Below, piece by piece: positions 49,330 through 63,644 of a DNA stretch of 64,000 bases. The stretch's first letter is position 1; the number at the start of each line of letters is the position of its first letter. The position numbers and the translations under genes are program-made. Below the pieces are notes generated by a model. The model ran no database searches and was not told where the DNA came from. It saw only the letters and a program-made list of their open reading frames with translations. This DNA is from Climacium dendroides (taxonomy: Eukaryota; Streptophyta; Bryopsida; Hypnales; Climaciaceae), in NCBI GenBank assembly GCA_950106755.1, contig OX467087.1, positions 23,378,047 through 23,442,046 of the forward strand, in the 5' to 3' direction.

Positions 49330-50814
49330 CCCTAAAAAACCATTATCCCCTCAAGGGCCAAAATGGATTTTAGGTAGGTTCCTATGACCTTAATTTTTAT
49401 TGAATTTTTTCATAAAATAGAAAAACTTATTAGCTTCATGAGAATATAATATTTATTTCAATCAATGCTTAGAAACAAAAGTTAAACCACAAAAAAACCA
49501 AATCTTCATTTGGTGGGTAGAAAAAAATGTCCACAAAAACTTGAGATTAATTAATTTTTTTTAATAGATCATATTTTTGTCTACATGCCAAGCTTTGATT
49601 CATTCCTTTTGGATTAGTGATGTGAAAGTTAAGAACAATCTTGTTTTTTGGGTAATCTAAGCATCTTCTTGAGAAAAATAACTCATAGGGTTCATTTTTT
49701 AATGTAATTTTCATAATTTTTCAAAAAAAATGTTTGACAAGATTAAGTTTGTTTGTTAGAACAATCTCACCGTTGGGACTATTGTATTTCACCCCATCTT
49801 AGAGCTATTAACCAATTTAGTTCTTCTTTCAATCTTGAACCTACTTCTATATAATAATTTTTTAAAGAATGAAAATTAAATGTGTTTTATTGAAAAAAAT
49901 TCTAGACTTTCAAATCAATTCTTCAATATAAAGATTTTTAAGAACTAAAGTCCATAGTGCAAATTTTTTCCACAACTAGTGGTCAAAGTCATCTAGAATT
50001 GTACGTTAGTGTTAAAAAAATTCAAATTTGAATGATAATATGTCTCAATTTGTAAAGCCAAACTTCATGCAATTTTTACCACATGATTTTAAATTAATCC
50101 CTAGAGTCCCAAAGTCCCTATGATGGTCTCTTGGGATTTCAGGTAGGCTCATATGATCTTAATTTTTGACATGATTTTTTCAATTTTTTTGGAAGATAAG
50201 AAATTAGATTAGCTTTTTAGGAATGTAATTTTTATTTCAATTAGTGCTTAGGAGCAAAAGCTATGCCACCATGAGTCCAAAAACCAACTCAAGGGATAGC
50301 CCAAAAGAAATCACAAAAAGTTGAATTTTTTTAATTTTTAATTTTTTTCTCAAAGATTATATTTTTCTACATTTGATGCTTTGATTCATTCTATTTGAAT
50401 GAGTGATGAGAAAGTTGTGGACAATCTTATTTTTCAAGCAATCTAAGCATCTTCTTGAAAAAATAACTTATAAACTTCATTCTTGAATGCAATTTCAACA
50501 ATTTTTCAAAAAAAATTGTTAGGCATGGTTAAGTTTTCTTGCTAAAACAATCTCGCCTTTGGGATCATTGTATTTCAATTACATCTTAGAGCTATTAATG
50601 ATTTAGTTATCCCTTCAAATTTTGAATCTACTTTTGCTTAACAATTTATTAATGAGTGAAAAATAAGTGTTTTTTGTTGAACTTTTTCTCTAAATTCTCA
50701 ACTCAATTCTTCAACATAAAAAATTATGAAATCAAAATCAACAATGCAAAAATTTTAAGTTAAGAAGATTCAAAACCCTAGAACTAGCCAATCAATGTAT
50801 TAAAAAAACTTATT
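49330..50814 (+). repeat. Diverged tandem duplication, two units of about 770 bp
   Basis: Unit 1 (about 49330-50100) and unit 2 (about 50101-50814) share a long ordered series of blocks, for example AATCTAAGCATCTTCTTGA, then AACAATCTC-CC-TTGGGA, then ATCTTAGAGCTATTAA. Divergence is perhaps a fifth of positions, so the duplication is old. Non-coding. Confidence 0.75.
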
Positions 50815-51030
50815 TTCTTCACTTTGAATGCAAATATCTTGCAATTTGCATGGTCAAAGTTTCAGAAATTTTTTCCACGTATTTATATACTATTGTAGTA
50901 CAAGATTTTGTAGTTAGATATGTAAAAAAAGACAATTTTAAATGTTTTTGTTCTTTGCAATAGAAATGGCAATTTTAAGTAAGTTTTGATGGGAATAGGC
51001 CTTGGAATTTTAGAGGTTAATAAAGTACAA
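50815..51030 (-). repeat. Inverted relative of the window-end repeat
   Basis: Read in reverse it resembles 95-330 and 63645-64000: AATATCTTGCAATTTGCAT here corresponds to the complement of ATGTAAATTGCAAGATATT there. Boundaries are approximate. Confidence 0.45.
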
Positions 51031-51238
51031 GATCCTACTGTTGGATTCTAAAAAAAGTATTTTTTCATTTCCTTGGGCAAACATAGCAAATTAGTAGTTT
51101 TGAGTGGTTTTTGATAAAAAAAAAAATGGCCTTGGTCCTTTAGGGATTAAAATGATATTTTTTGAGTATAACACAACTAATGACATAGATCTTATTAAAT
51201 TTAGTTTTTATTCCAATTTGAAATTTTGGAAAATTTCC

Positions 51239-51526
51239 AAAATTAAAATTAAAATTAAAATTAAAATTAAAATTAAAATTAAAATTAAAATTAAAATTAA
51301 AATTAAAATTAAAATTAAAATTAAAATTAAAATTAAAATTAAAATTAAAATTAAAATTAAAATTAAAATTAAAATTAAAATTAAAATTAAAATTAAAATT
51401 AAAATTAAAATTAAAATTAAAATTAAAATTAAAATTAAAATTAAAATTAAAATTAAAATTAAAATTAAAATTAAAATTAAAATTAAAATTAAAATTAAAA
51501 TTAAAATTAAAATTAAAATTAAAATT
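51239..51526 (+). repeat. (AAAATT)48 perfect hexanucleotide tract
   Basis: 288 bp of uninterrupted AAAATT units, 48 copies with no substitution. It creates an artefactual Ile-Lys repeat frame on the plus strand. Perfect purity over this length indicates recent expansion or ongoing instability, and copy number may be affected by assembly. Confidence 0.97.
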
Positions 51527-51899
51527 TATTGCTTATTACCATAGTTTGTTGAGTTTCTAATTACAAAATGACAGAAAAATTTGGTTGAAATTATGATTGT
51601 TTATACCATAGAATACACATATGGTAAAGTTTCAGATTTTTTTAAGCTTATTTTATATTTGATATGAATTTTCTTCTCTTTTTCTTCAAAAATTCGTGAT
51701 AATTTCAAATTTCTGCCCCAAAAAATAAAGTTCTCATGACTTGTAGAAAATATAGTTCATCTCTCGAAAATAAAAATAAATAATTCCAATATTTTTTTAA
51801 TAAAAAAATTGAACATGTAGAGGGAAAAATCTTAAAATTGACTACATGGCTATAGACTTAGGCATGTGAAGATAAACCTTTTAAATCATCTATATGGTA

Positions 51900-52138
51900 C
51901 AAAACATTATCATTGTTTCATGGGTTCGCATGTTAATTGCATTGTTATCGCATCATTATGGTTCCTTGCTTCGCATTGTTACAATGCAGTTACAAGTAAT
52001 GCATTGTAACGATGCGATAACGATGCAAAGCAATGCATCGTAATGATGCGATAACAATGTGATTAACGTGCAAACCCATGAAACAACGATAACCACATGA
52101 TAATTGTTGCCAAACCATAGGGTTTAAACTTTGTGATG
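51900..52138. mobile_element. Foldback MITE, CATCACAAAG family, copy 3 (left-truncated)
   Basis: It begins inside the left arm (ATTATCATTGTTTCATGGG) and retains the centre and the complete right end GGGTTTAAACTTTGTGATG. It lacks the outer part of the left arm, so it could not be mobilised as it stands. Confidence 0.75.
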
Positions 52139-52195
52139 ATTGCTTGGGTGCATTTAAGGTGAATAGTGTTAGATATTCCTTCATTATGGTATTAT

Positions 52196-52440
52196 TGACT
52201 TTTTAAAAAAAATGATGTTTAACCCATAAACAATGCAGAAGACGTTTTCTGGCCAATGAATGACAAAGAATCTCTCCATGTAGGATAGAAGTGCAACTAT
52301 TCATCTTCCAAATTTGTGTGAAAAGAGAAAATCTTCTACAATAGTTTGTCTTTTAATGAATGCTTTTTTAAGTCAACAATTCACATGGTATCCAAACAAA
52401 TGATTTCCACAGTGATTAGCTCGTCGTTTAAGCGTTAATA
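52196..52440 (-). repeat. Dispersed repeat fragment, inverted copy
   Basis: The reverse complement aligns with 42285-42490, including the AAACGTCTTCTGCATTG-like and AACTATTCATC blocks. It lies just after the truncated MITE. Confidence 0.6.
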
Positions 52441-52561
52441 CAAGGATCGCCCTTGTACTATATTTTGGCCACTTCTTGTTTTTTGCACTTGATGTGAATT
52501 TCATCCATGAAAATGATATTTTTGAATTTGAAATCAACTAACAAAATGAAGTTTATAATAT

Positions 52562-53694
52562 CACTAGAAAATAATGAGGGATTTTGCAACTACACTATGC
52601 AACTAGTTTTTTAGTTGTATAGGACATTTGTGACTGGTTTGCAACTAGTGATAATTTGGAGACTTCTAGTTATAGTGGAGACCCTAAAATCTAAAAAAAA
52701 GGTATATCAATTGCAAAAGTCATGTTTCATTTGTCACTTATCTACAACTTGTTTGCAACTTGTATATTTATAGATTTTAAATTATTAATCTCAATGATTT
52801 ATAGATTGCAAAATTTTAGAACTACCTACTTTTTAGATTTTAGAATTTCAGATCTACCTTCTTCTTGGATTTCAAAAATTCAAATATTGGTATTTAATAG
52901 ATTTCATTGGTTTAAGAAACCTTACAATCTTATAGATTTTAAAATTTATTGGATTTTAAATATTTTTTGATTTCTACAAATTATAGAATCTATAGAAACC
53001 TATAAATCACAAAAATTGTAAAAATCTTAGAGTTAAATCAACAAAATTCATTGCATGAGACTACAATAACTTACAAGTCTTATATGTTCAACCTAATGGT
53101 ACTCTTTACAATTGATATGGGACAATTGATAGAAGAAAAATGAAAATGAACTTTGAAAGCAACTAGAAAACAACTAAGAAACAACTAATGTACGACTTAA
53201 AAGCAACTAAAAAACAAAAAGCTTCACTACTATAAAATTTAGTTTTTTTTGTTGATTTGGTCGCATTCATTTGGTTCACTTTTCTATTGATTTCTATCCA
53301 AATCAACGAATTACTTTTCAAATCAACAAAAAAGTGAATCAAATCTATGCAACCAAATCAACAAAAAAGTTGAATTTTTTAGTATTGTAGGAAATGACTA
53401 AGAAACAACTAGTGTATAACTAAAAAGCAACCTAGAAATGACTAGAAAGCGACTTGGAAACAACTATGATCATTTTATAATTACAATCTTTTCTTGGTTG
53501 TTTCCTAGTTTTTTTTTTATAACTATAGATTGAATACTTTGAGACTAAAATAATGTATCAATGAAGTAAAACAATGACATAAAACAATTACTTTAAATTT
53601 GGTGCTAATAGAGAGGTTTTACAATTGCAGGATAGTTGTATAGGACACTAATTGCATAGTAGCCGGTTGTACCGGATACATTTTTTTTCTAGTG
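52562..53694. mobile_element. Non-autonomous CACTA-type element with TAT target duplication
   Basis: This 1133-bp element starts CACTAGAAAATAATGAGG and ends TTTTTTTTCTAGTG, flanked on both sides by TAT (52559-52561, 53695-53697). Near both ends AACTA/TAGTT words recur densely (AACTAGAAAACAACTAAG; GTTGTATAGGACA near each end), like the subterminal binding sites of CACTA elements. It encodes no transposase. A second CACTA-like foldback at 53225-53389 is nested inside. Confidence 0.8.
53225..53389. mobile_element. Foldback MITE nested in the CACTA element
   Basis: Ends are CACTACTATAAAATTTAG and, inverted, TACAATACTAAAAAATTC. The arms pair over about 70 bp around AACAAAAAAGT and TGTTGATTTGGT motifs. 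The TTGATTTGGT arms resemble the design of the 7104-7253 element. Confidence 0.7.
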
Positions 53695-54301
53695 TATGTT
53701 GGTTGTATTTCAATTGGAAAATTGAAAAAAATTCTTAAATTTCAATATTATATTTCAATTTGAACTTTGAGTCTATGGCCATGGTTTGTTGATTTTCTAA
53801 TTTTCGAATGATATAATAATATTGGTTTATACCATATTGTTATATACTTTAATATATACCTATAGTAAAAATATTCAAATGAATTGAGTATATTTTGTAT
53901 TTAGGATGAATTTTCTTCATTTTTTCTTTAAAAAATTCACAATAATTTCAAATTTCACAAAGAAACTTGAAAATTTTGTAACTCATAGATGACATATGAT
54001 TTTCATTATTGAAAAATAAATATTAAGAAATTCATTCATATACAATTGTAGAATGACAACAAACAAAGTGATGAATTGAGAGGTTTGAAATTTGTAGTTA
54101 TGGACCCATCCTTTTGAGGGTAATTTTGTATTGCTGCGATGGCTTGAAAGTGTTGGATGAATGATTTGTAATATTGTTGTAGAAATGAAGAATGCACTAA
54201 TTGGCCTAGAAATTAGATCATTTTTGATGAAATAGCTTAATGATAGCTCTCATCTTTTTAGGGTTAAGGAAGACATGTGACTACATCTTTAGAGTACACA
54301 A

Positions 54302-54353
54302 TAAATACATAAAATTTTATTCTTATATAGTTGCAAAATGGAAGCATACAAAT
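54302..54353 (+). repeat. 52-bp direct repeat, left copy
   Basis: Identical over all 52 bases to 54751-54802 (starting TAAATACATAAAATTTTATT). The two copies bracket the truncated mobile element 54354-54750. Confidence 0.95.
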
Positions 54354-54750
54354 TTCTCAAATTTGGATTTGAGAAATTTATTAGATTGAACCGATTTTGA
54401 ATTTCATAACAATTAAATTGTTTACAAAGCTTTTGAGATTTACAAGTTTTTCTTTTAAATTCTTCTATTTGGATTGCCATTGTTTGTAACAATTGAGTCA
54501 AATTTCTAATGCATTATAATGTATGTGTATGTTTTACTATATTCATCATTGCATGTATTTCATTCATCATTCATTAAATTTCTATTGTTTATTTCAATAT
54601 ATGCTTATTTATTAAAAAAATTATATGAAAATTTTAGTCATTTTTATCTGAAGATTTATTGAAATTCTTGCTTTGCATTCTATATAATACATAAAAATTC
54701 TTATGGAATTTTAATGGTAAATGCGTAGCATAGCAAGCGCCAACTGCTAG
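54354..54750 (-). mobile_element. CTAG-GGTTGG family, copy 3, inverted and truncated
   Basis: On the minus strand it begins at 54750 with CTAGCAGTTGGCGCTTGC and follows copies 1 and 2 for about 390 bp. It then stops abruptly where the 52-bp direct repeat begins. The distal half and the second terminus are absent. Confidence 0.8.
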
Positions 54751-54802
54751 TAAATACATAAAATTTTATTCTTATATAGTTGCAAAATGGAAGCATACAA
54801 AT
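54751..54802 (+). repeat. 52-bp direct repeat, right copy
   Basis: A perfect duplicate of 54302-54353. It carries TATATAG at 54773-54779, the best TATA-like sequence before the dihydrolipoamide dehydrogenase gene. Confidence 0.95.
54773..54779 (+). promoter_or_regulatory. Possible TATA box of the LPD gene (TATATAG)
   Basis: It lies about 290 bp before the start codon and about 60 bp before the sudden switch to GC-rich leader sequence at about 54838. This fits a transcription start near 54805-54840 and a leader of some 220-250 bases. Inference only; GC-rich plant promoters often lack TATA. Confidence 0.35.
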
Positions 54803-54826
54803 AGAAGTTTGAAAACTTGGTCATAG

Positions 54827-56872
<2,046 letters not shown>

Positions 56873-56931
56873 GCCTGTTTGGTAGTGTACACCTCGAACA
56901 GAGTACCGTATGTCAATCCCTGATACTGATG

Positions 56932-56937
56932 AATAAA
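56932..56937 (+). terminator. AATAAA polyadenylation signal of LPD
   Basis: A canonical AATAAA lies 60 bases after the LPD stop codon, followed by A/T-rich sequence. Other cleavage sites downstream are possible. Confidence 0.55.
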
Positions 56938-57571
56938 CAACCCTTGCACGAATTAAAATCAAGGTTTTATTGAAATCAGGTTCTAGCTTTTCTTTGTTCA
57001 ATTAATGTTGATGTACATTCCTTCAACAACCTCTTACATCTGGGACCTTCGTAGACCAGCTTTGAGCCTGTAAGTAGTATCAATCTGTCCGCAACGTTGT
57101 AGTCTCCTTGAATTCAAGCAGTAATTTTGGCCTTCTTTGTGGATTTAGTACTGTGAATAATGCATTGATTATCGCCAGGTTAGGCTCTGGGTGTGTAATT
57201 TTGTGTTGCTGGAAAACATATGAAAATTTGTTCATGTGTTAACAGAGGCACTAGTATTAGAAGAACCACTATTCTTTGCACACTTCGGTGGAGGCTACTT
57301 TTGTAAGTTTAATATTTGGGAGATGTGTAGAACTGCAGCGCGAACTTTCAGTATAAGCGGAAAATCTGCGGAGAGCAAATTTTTATCACTGTGCATGAAT
57401 TTCTTATGCAATTTCAAAGTGGGAGGTTGCAAAACGCGATTGGTGATAGAAGATAAACCCATTTCCACTCATATGAGTGGGGCCATAGGCGTTTAGCCAG
57501 AGTGATGCTTACACCAATGAGTTGCCTTTGATAACAGTGATTGGTGTAGGAGACGGGAGCAGTGCACTACC

Positions 57572-58068
57572 TTAGATTGTCGCCACAGGAAGCTTGAGGA
57601 TAGGAGAAACAGGTTCATATATTTTCAGTGGCTCACAAACGAGTTGGTACCAGCGATTGGAATATTTGCATTGTGCATGAATAGCCTGCATACGGTCTCT
57701 TGAGAACAGATTCCTACCTCCCCCAAGTAGTCCAGAACCAGTGGTCAATTGAGCCATAAGCTGTGGATCATGTTCGTGTCGGCAGTTATCTGCAAGGACC
57801 GGACCCGAGACTGGATGCAAAGTCTTCTAAAGGTGCCTACTGCTTTCACCTTGAGTTTACCAAAAGCTGCCTGAGCTTTTGAGATTGCATCTTGATATTG
57901 TGTCTGCGGTCAATAGGAGACGAAACGAATGTTGTGATCCTGAGCAGCATGCTGCTTTTCGTCTCGCTGTTGGCGGTACGGGGAGGGTCTACACAGTGCT
58001 TTTTTTAAGAACTGAACAAGTAGCCAACTGACCAATCCCTCGCCCGTAGGAAGCTCATAAATTGCCAT
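57572..58068 (-). pseudogene. Gene-like remnant, one nonsense and one frameshift, family unknown
   Basis: From ATG at 58068 the minus strand reads MAIYELPTGEGLVSWLL and YRQQRDEKQHAAQDHNIRF. It meets TGA at 57910-57912 and continues in the same frame (QYQDAISKAQAAFGKLKVK). A one-base shift near 57825 then gives the final 80 codons (HDPQLMAQLTTGSGLLGGGR, RWYQLVCEPLKIYEP) to TAA at 57572. Composition is clearly coding and GC-richer than the flank, unlike the transposon debris elsewhere. I do not recognise the protein. It is convergent with LPD, whose stop lies 700 bp away. Confidence 0.5.
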
Positions 58069-58079
58069 CTAAGGGAAAA

Positions 58080-61000
58080 TGGACCTATATAGAAAAATCA
58101 CTCTACTGTAACATTTTTTTGGTAGAAGGAGAAAAGAAAAACAGTGCAATAGCAATTTAAATTATAATTTTTTTACTTAGAAATGAATTAACTATGAATT
58201 TTCAAAGTGAAAAGTGTGTAGGTAGCTATTGATGCTCATAGACTTGACCAATCATCAATCAAAATCAACCATCAATTAAAATCAACCTTCGTATAGAGCA
58301 TGTCAATCCAAAAGTGATGAATACAAAACTTCAATGAGGATGTTCATATACTTTTGGCTCTTAGAATGATCCACATCATGTTTTCATTTATTTTAGCCTT
58401 ACATGAATGTACATGTTACTTAGAGGGAATTAAAAACTCAATTATGAGCAAAATGCACATTGGATTTGCTATGATTCATTTCTAAAACTCTCTGCATTAT
58501 TTTTGACAATTTTGTAGGAGGAAGTCTAGTTGCCTTGGTGGAATTCAAGCCTTGATCCTATCATATTCGTGATTCTTTCTCTTGTCTACTTTGGAGCATG
58601 TTGGTTCTTTTTTTTGGCAAACCTTCTAGCATTCAAGTAAAGATTAAATTTTATAAACTTCTATAAAGTGAAAGAAGTGGGCAAATGGGCTACCTGCATG
58701 TATGTAATTTTAGCTTTGTGGCTAATGTTTAGAAAAATGATTTAGCCATGAGACTATGCATGTTTTTCCAAATTCATTAAATGGCTAATAAATTCATGGT
58801 TTTGAAGCTTTGATGTGGTGACAAAAAAAATTAGCACACATTTCAAGTGGTAAAAACAAAAACCAAGGGAAAGTGGTTTCTTCATTGATTTCAAACAAGA
58901 AAAGCAAAACATGAATGTCTAAAAAATATTGTTGTTATCTATAAGTATTCTTTGAACTTTGAAACCCATGACAATAACTAAGGTCATGGAGACAAGGAGG
59001 CAATTTAGAAACACCTTTGTTAATGCTAGAGACAATACACTTTTACACCAACTATACCACAATTTAATTGCACATTCTTTCAATAAAGGATAATTTTTTC
59101 AAAGAAAAAGGTTTGAAGTATAAAACCCTTTGGACAAATATCTCTCCTTCACATCCAAGTGATGCGAGAGTTTGTTTTGGACTTTGTACTAACAATTACA
59201 AAATTCACCATTGAAAATATTCTCATTCTTTAAATATCCAACCACCATAACAACAGTCAATTTAAAAAGCTTGAAGTACTCGAGGAAAGATTGATTTTGC
59301 AACATCAAATTTGCACCAAGGGTTTGCCACAAATGAGTAAAAGGAATCACAATATAGTAGTTGCATGGCCTCCTTTGAATTGTGCTTGTAAGTCCAAGCC
59401 ATCCCCATTAAACATTGGTGGCATTTAATGTTCAACTTTTTTGACATCCTTTGCATACCTTTTGGTATAAATAGGTTGTCTTATTAACATTGAGATGACC
59501 CTCAGAGCATTTTTTTTGCCTCTTCTTGCCAACTAATACTATAGATATACTATACCTAATGCATTCACAATGTGAGTGAATGGAAACTAGCTTGCCAACT
59601 CATTATATAGCTCTTGCGGTATGTCTACAAAGTACAATGGAGGTCATATTACATTGCAAATTCAAATGGCAAGTCATTTCAACATCACATTCAAAGATGT
59701 TGTAACAATCTAATTTTCCGAGTCTAATTTTCAACTTAATAGGAGACAACTCATGAAACAAGAATGACCAAGCAACTATGAGCTAAACTAAATACATAAT
59801 TTCTATTTCATCCCCCCCTCAAATGCAATATCCAACGATATCTAATTCAACAATCATGATAGAAAAAAATAACCAATCCCTCATGGACCATCACAAAAAT
59901 CTTATAAGACAACCATAGACCTAACAAATAATATAAGGAAGAAATAATGGTGAAGGCAAAATTTTGAAAAAGAAAAAAAAGAAAATGATAAGACATACCT
60001 TTTGCGGTCCTTTTGAAAGCACAATCTACTTGAGCAAGTCCTTGGTGACTAAAGCTCGCAACACAAATGGATCAAAGGCATCATATGTCATGCACATGAT
60101 ATTGGAACACACTGAAGAACTCTCAAAGCACAACTGCACAAATTCTCTACCACTGTATTAAGATCCACTTCATCTTGAAATAGATTTGAAGGTTTGGTCA
60201 CATCTAAATAAATAGAAAACAAACTCATTAGGTAGCCTCTATTAGTGGCACAATGGAGGCCAACTCAAGTGAGTGCTCTAAATTACAAAAATATAAGTTA
60301 CAAGTTCTTGAAATGCCCATTAGCCTTTGAATTTAATGCCATTTTCACAACCTAAGTGTGGTATTCTGCCAAAATTCTCTTACAAGGATTTCAAAGACTA
60401 ACTCATTGTGTTGTAACGTACTTGATTATCTTTGTGCCTCTTGTCTCCAAGATTTCAACTAGGGTCTTGAATTCCAATTGTCTCCTCAAAGAACTCTTGT
60501 AGCCAGTATCTATATATTCCCTTCAATAAGTTTTCAATTTGACTCTCAAATGCAAAGGGTGAGAGGGCCTCCACTGCCAAGTTGGCGCACTGAGCAATGT
60601 GTGAACGCCTAACATGTGAGGAACCATGCTTCTTTGCAGCTACTTGGTGATACCATTTTTGCACCTTTATAACAAATTCACCCCATCAAACCCCAAATAT
60701 ACAAACTTGGTCAACAAAATTGTCTTAGAAAAGGTTGCCTATATTTGTTAAGATGTTCATAATGAACTATGTGATATCATCCATCCTCCAAACATCATCT
60801 CTAATTTCAATAGCATAGAAGAAAGGGCATAGATTTTCACAACATACACATGAATTGAAATCCAAGAAATAGTATCCAAGTGATAGTTTCTATGAGCCAC
60901 CATATAGGCTTACAAATTAGAATGAAAGAAATTTAGAAAGTTTAGGTGAAATTTCAAGTAAAAAATTATTAGTTGAATGAAATTAAGCTATAATCATAAA

Positions 61001-62440
61001 TTAGTAGATTTTTTAGTAGATAGGAATGAAAATGTTAAAAAAATGAAGTGAATTTTAAAGATGCAATTATGCAAAAATGAAGAGGAAATCCTACGAAAAA
61101 ATTAGTACTTTAAAATCAAAAAGATATTAAATAGAATTTGATAGAATTAGAAAATAAAATACTATCACTAAAAATTAGCATGAGGAGTAACCAAAAATGG
61201 GAAATGCAATTACAAAACAAAACACCAAGACTAAAAGAAATGAAGACCAAGATTGAAAGACACAAAGACCAAGATTGAAAGACACGAAGACCAAGACTAG
61301 AAGACATGAAGACAAAGTATGAGTGTTTCACCGTGTGGCAAAAAATACCCTCAGAGTTGGGCCGGTGGGAAGTGTATGAACCCTAGACACCTCCAAGCAA
61401 TGGACTCTTAATTAATTATATGAATTTATACTTAAATAACCTTAAGAAAAAGAGGGACAGCACCCCAAAGTCATCCAATTGTGTGTTTTGTGACTCCACA
61501 AACATTCTAATACATGTTCTAAAAGCTAAGGCAACCTCATAGACCAAAAATTTACTTAGAAATTGCAATTAGGGACCTAAATGAGCCAAATTTGAGCCCT
61601 AAATAAAGAAAACAACACCCAATCAATCACCCAAATACTCAATCTTTTACATGCTTTGACATTATTTACTTCCTCAAACTCTTAGATTTAACACTAACAT
61701 CCTAACCTTCATTTTTAAACACCTTTAGCATTGTTTTTTTCCATCAACACTCCTACTAACTAACTCTAATCTTAACCTACTTTGGGTGGTGCCTCCACAC
61801 TTACTCAAGACCCACAAGAAAACAAGATTCTTTACTTACATCTCAACTATTGAAAAACCAAATACATTCCATTCATTATACCAAATACAATCCACAAGTT
61901 TCTTCAAAGTAGTGTCTATGGCCATTTTGGAATTTAGAGGCTTAGGGCTAATTGGTGTTTGACGTGTTTAAGCTTCTTAGAAAGATGACTCCAAGAGCTA
62001 TAACCCCTCCAAAACTCATCTCCATACGCTTTTTTATTTGTGAGATGTAGCCCTCTGAAGTTGGTTGTCTCAAATGCCATTGGCAGCCAACACCCTTGCA
62101 ATAAATGGTTTGCCATGTCTTTTTTCTTTCTTGGAATCATTGAACCTAAACTTTTTGAAAATCTAGCTTTATGTTCCACCACCCCTCCAAATTTCAGCCT
62201 CATTGAACCTACTGTCCAAAAGTTATCACTCTCCAAAGTAGATAGCTCCCATTGGCAGCGACGGCTATCCATTTTTCTCTCATTTCTCAACACTCTCTTC
62301 CCTCTTCATCCATTGTTTCTCCACATAGATGAACCTACTTGACAAATTTGCTACTCTCTCATCTAACTCATCTTCCTCCCACCTCCAATCTATCTCCTCC
62401 CACTGTCTTCCTCCCACCAAACCCTAATACTAGAGAGCCT
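58080..62440. other. AT-rich spacer with two coding-like scraps
   Basis: Minus-strand scraps at 59262-59456 (KCHQCLMGMAWTYKHNSKEA) and 60455-60664 (KWYHQVAAKKHGSSHVRRSH, AQCANLAVEALSPFAFESQI) have protein-like texture but are isolated by stops and unassigned. GAAGACCAAGA-type short repeats lie at 61227-61320. Nothing else is recognised. Confidence 0.4.
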
Positions 62441-63115
62441 TTTAACAAAATGAGAGAGAGGGAGAAAGAAAGGAAGAGGGGGTTTACAAACCTTACTCTC
62501 CTCCATCTACCCAATGCCTACATCTACCTCTTCATCTTGTTTCTTCTAATCTTCATCTTCATTCCTCCTAGTCTTCATTCTTCCTAGTCTTCATCTTTCT
62601 TAGTCTTCATCTCTCCTAGTCTTCATCTCCATTTCTTCATAGTTTTGACTTTCATTTCTATTCATTGTAGTTGATTTCTACCTCTTCTCATTTTTATCAT
62701 TTGCTTAATTCAATTAATTTAATATATTGTATATTTTGCTTAATGCCTTTTTGATTTTAAATTCTTAGTTTTTTCTTAGGATTTTCTCATTATTTTCACA
62801 TACTTGCATTTTTTTAAGAATTCACATTATTATTCTAATTTCTTCATTGCTATTTAATGAAAAACCTTACTTTATGATTTAATGCAAAAATCTTCCTATT
62901 CATCATACTTACTCCTCATGTCTCCTAACTTATCATATTTGTCATAAGTCTTAATTGTGAGCCGCTACGGTGGCTCATACAAAGACTAGAAGAAATGAAG
63001 ACCAAAACTAAAAGAAATGAAGAGAAAAAGAAAGAGCAAGGAAGATGAAGGCATGTGGTAGATGGAGGAGAGTAGGTTTGTAAACCCTCTTTCTCTCCTT
63101 TTGACTCTCATGCTT
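62441..63115. repeat. Imperfect inverted repeat with arms of about 150-190 bp
   Basis: The left arm (about 62441-62640) includes GGGTTTACAAACCTTACTCT and CCTCCATCTACC, then CTAGTCTTCATC repeats. The right arm (about 62975-63115) reads the inverse: GACTAGAAGAAATGAAGACC, then GGTAGATGGAGGAGAGTAGG, then TTTGTAAACCCTC. The spacer is A/T-rich. A foldback element or duplicated inverted segment. Confidence 0.65.
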
Positions 63116-63644
63116 TTCTTTTCCTTCTCTCTCTTCTTACACTAGGATTTGGGAAGCTTTGAATACACACTTGAATAACAACAGTTTTGAAAGTGACTTT
63201 TGGTGCTCTAGTAGTTAGTTAAGTTGGCTTTCCAACAAGACTAGTTTCATGTCAAGTAGACCTATGAGGAAGAAATGGTAACTGTTTTAGTCACAAAGGG
63301 TTTGTTGTTGCCTTGATTTGAAGTGGTGACTTTGAAGAAGAAGATTGAAAGAACCACATGGATTTTGAATCTCAATTTTGGTAAGTTGGTTCTTAGTCAA
63401 GTCAAGCTTCTAGAAAATCCAAACTCATGCCAATTAGACACACTATGAGGTGATACTAGATATTTTAAGAAGGGAAGGCCATACAAGTTTGGTACCCTCC
63501 TCTCCAACACTCTTGATGTTATGAATGATGAATTTTGGCCATTAGTTAGCAATTAGGAAGGATAGGAAGATGTTCCCTACCATGGCCCTTGAATATTTAA
63601 TGTTGGGTATTTAATGCCGGTTTAGGGTTCCCACTTAACCTTGA

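Noticed and set aside
51104..51544. A 146-codon frame encoding a long Ile-Lys repeat
   Set aside because: It is the translation of the pure (AAAATT)48 tract with A/T-rich flanks and has no coding features.
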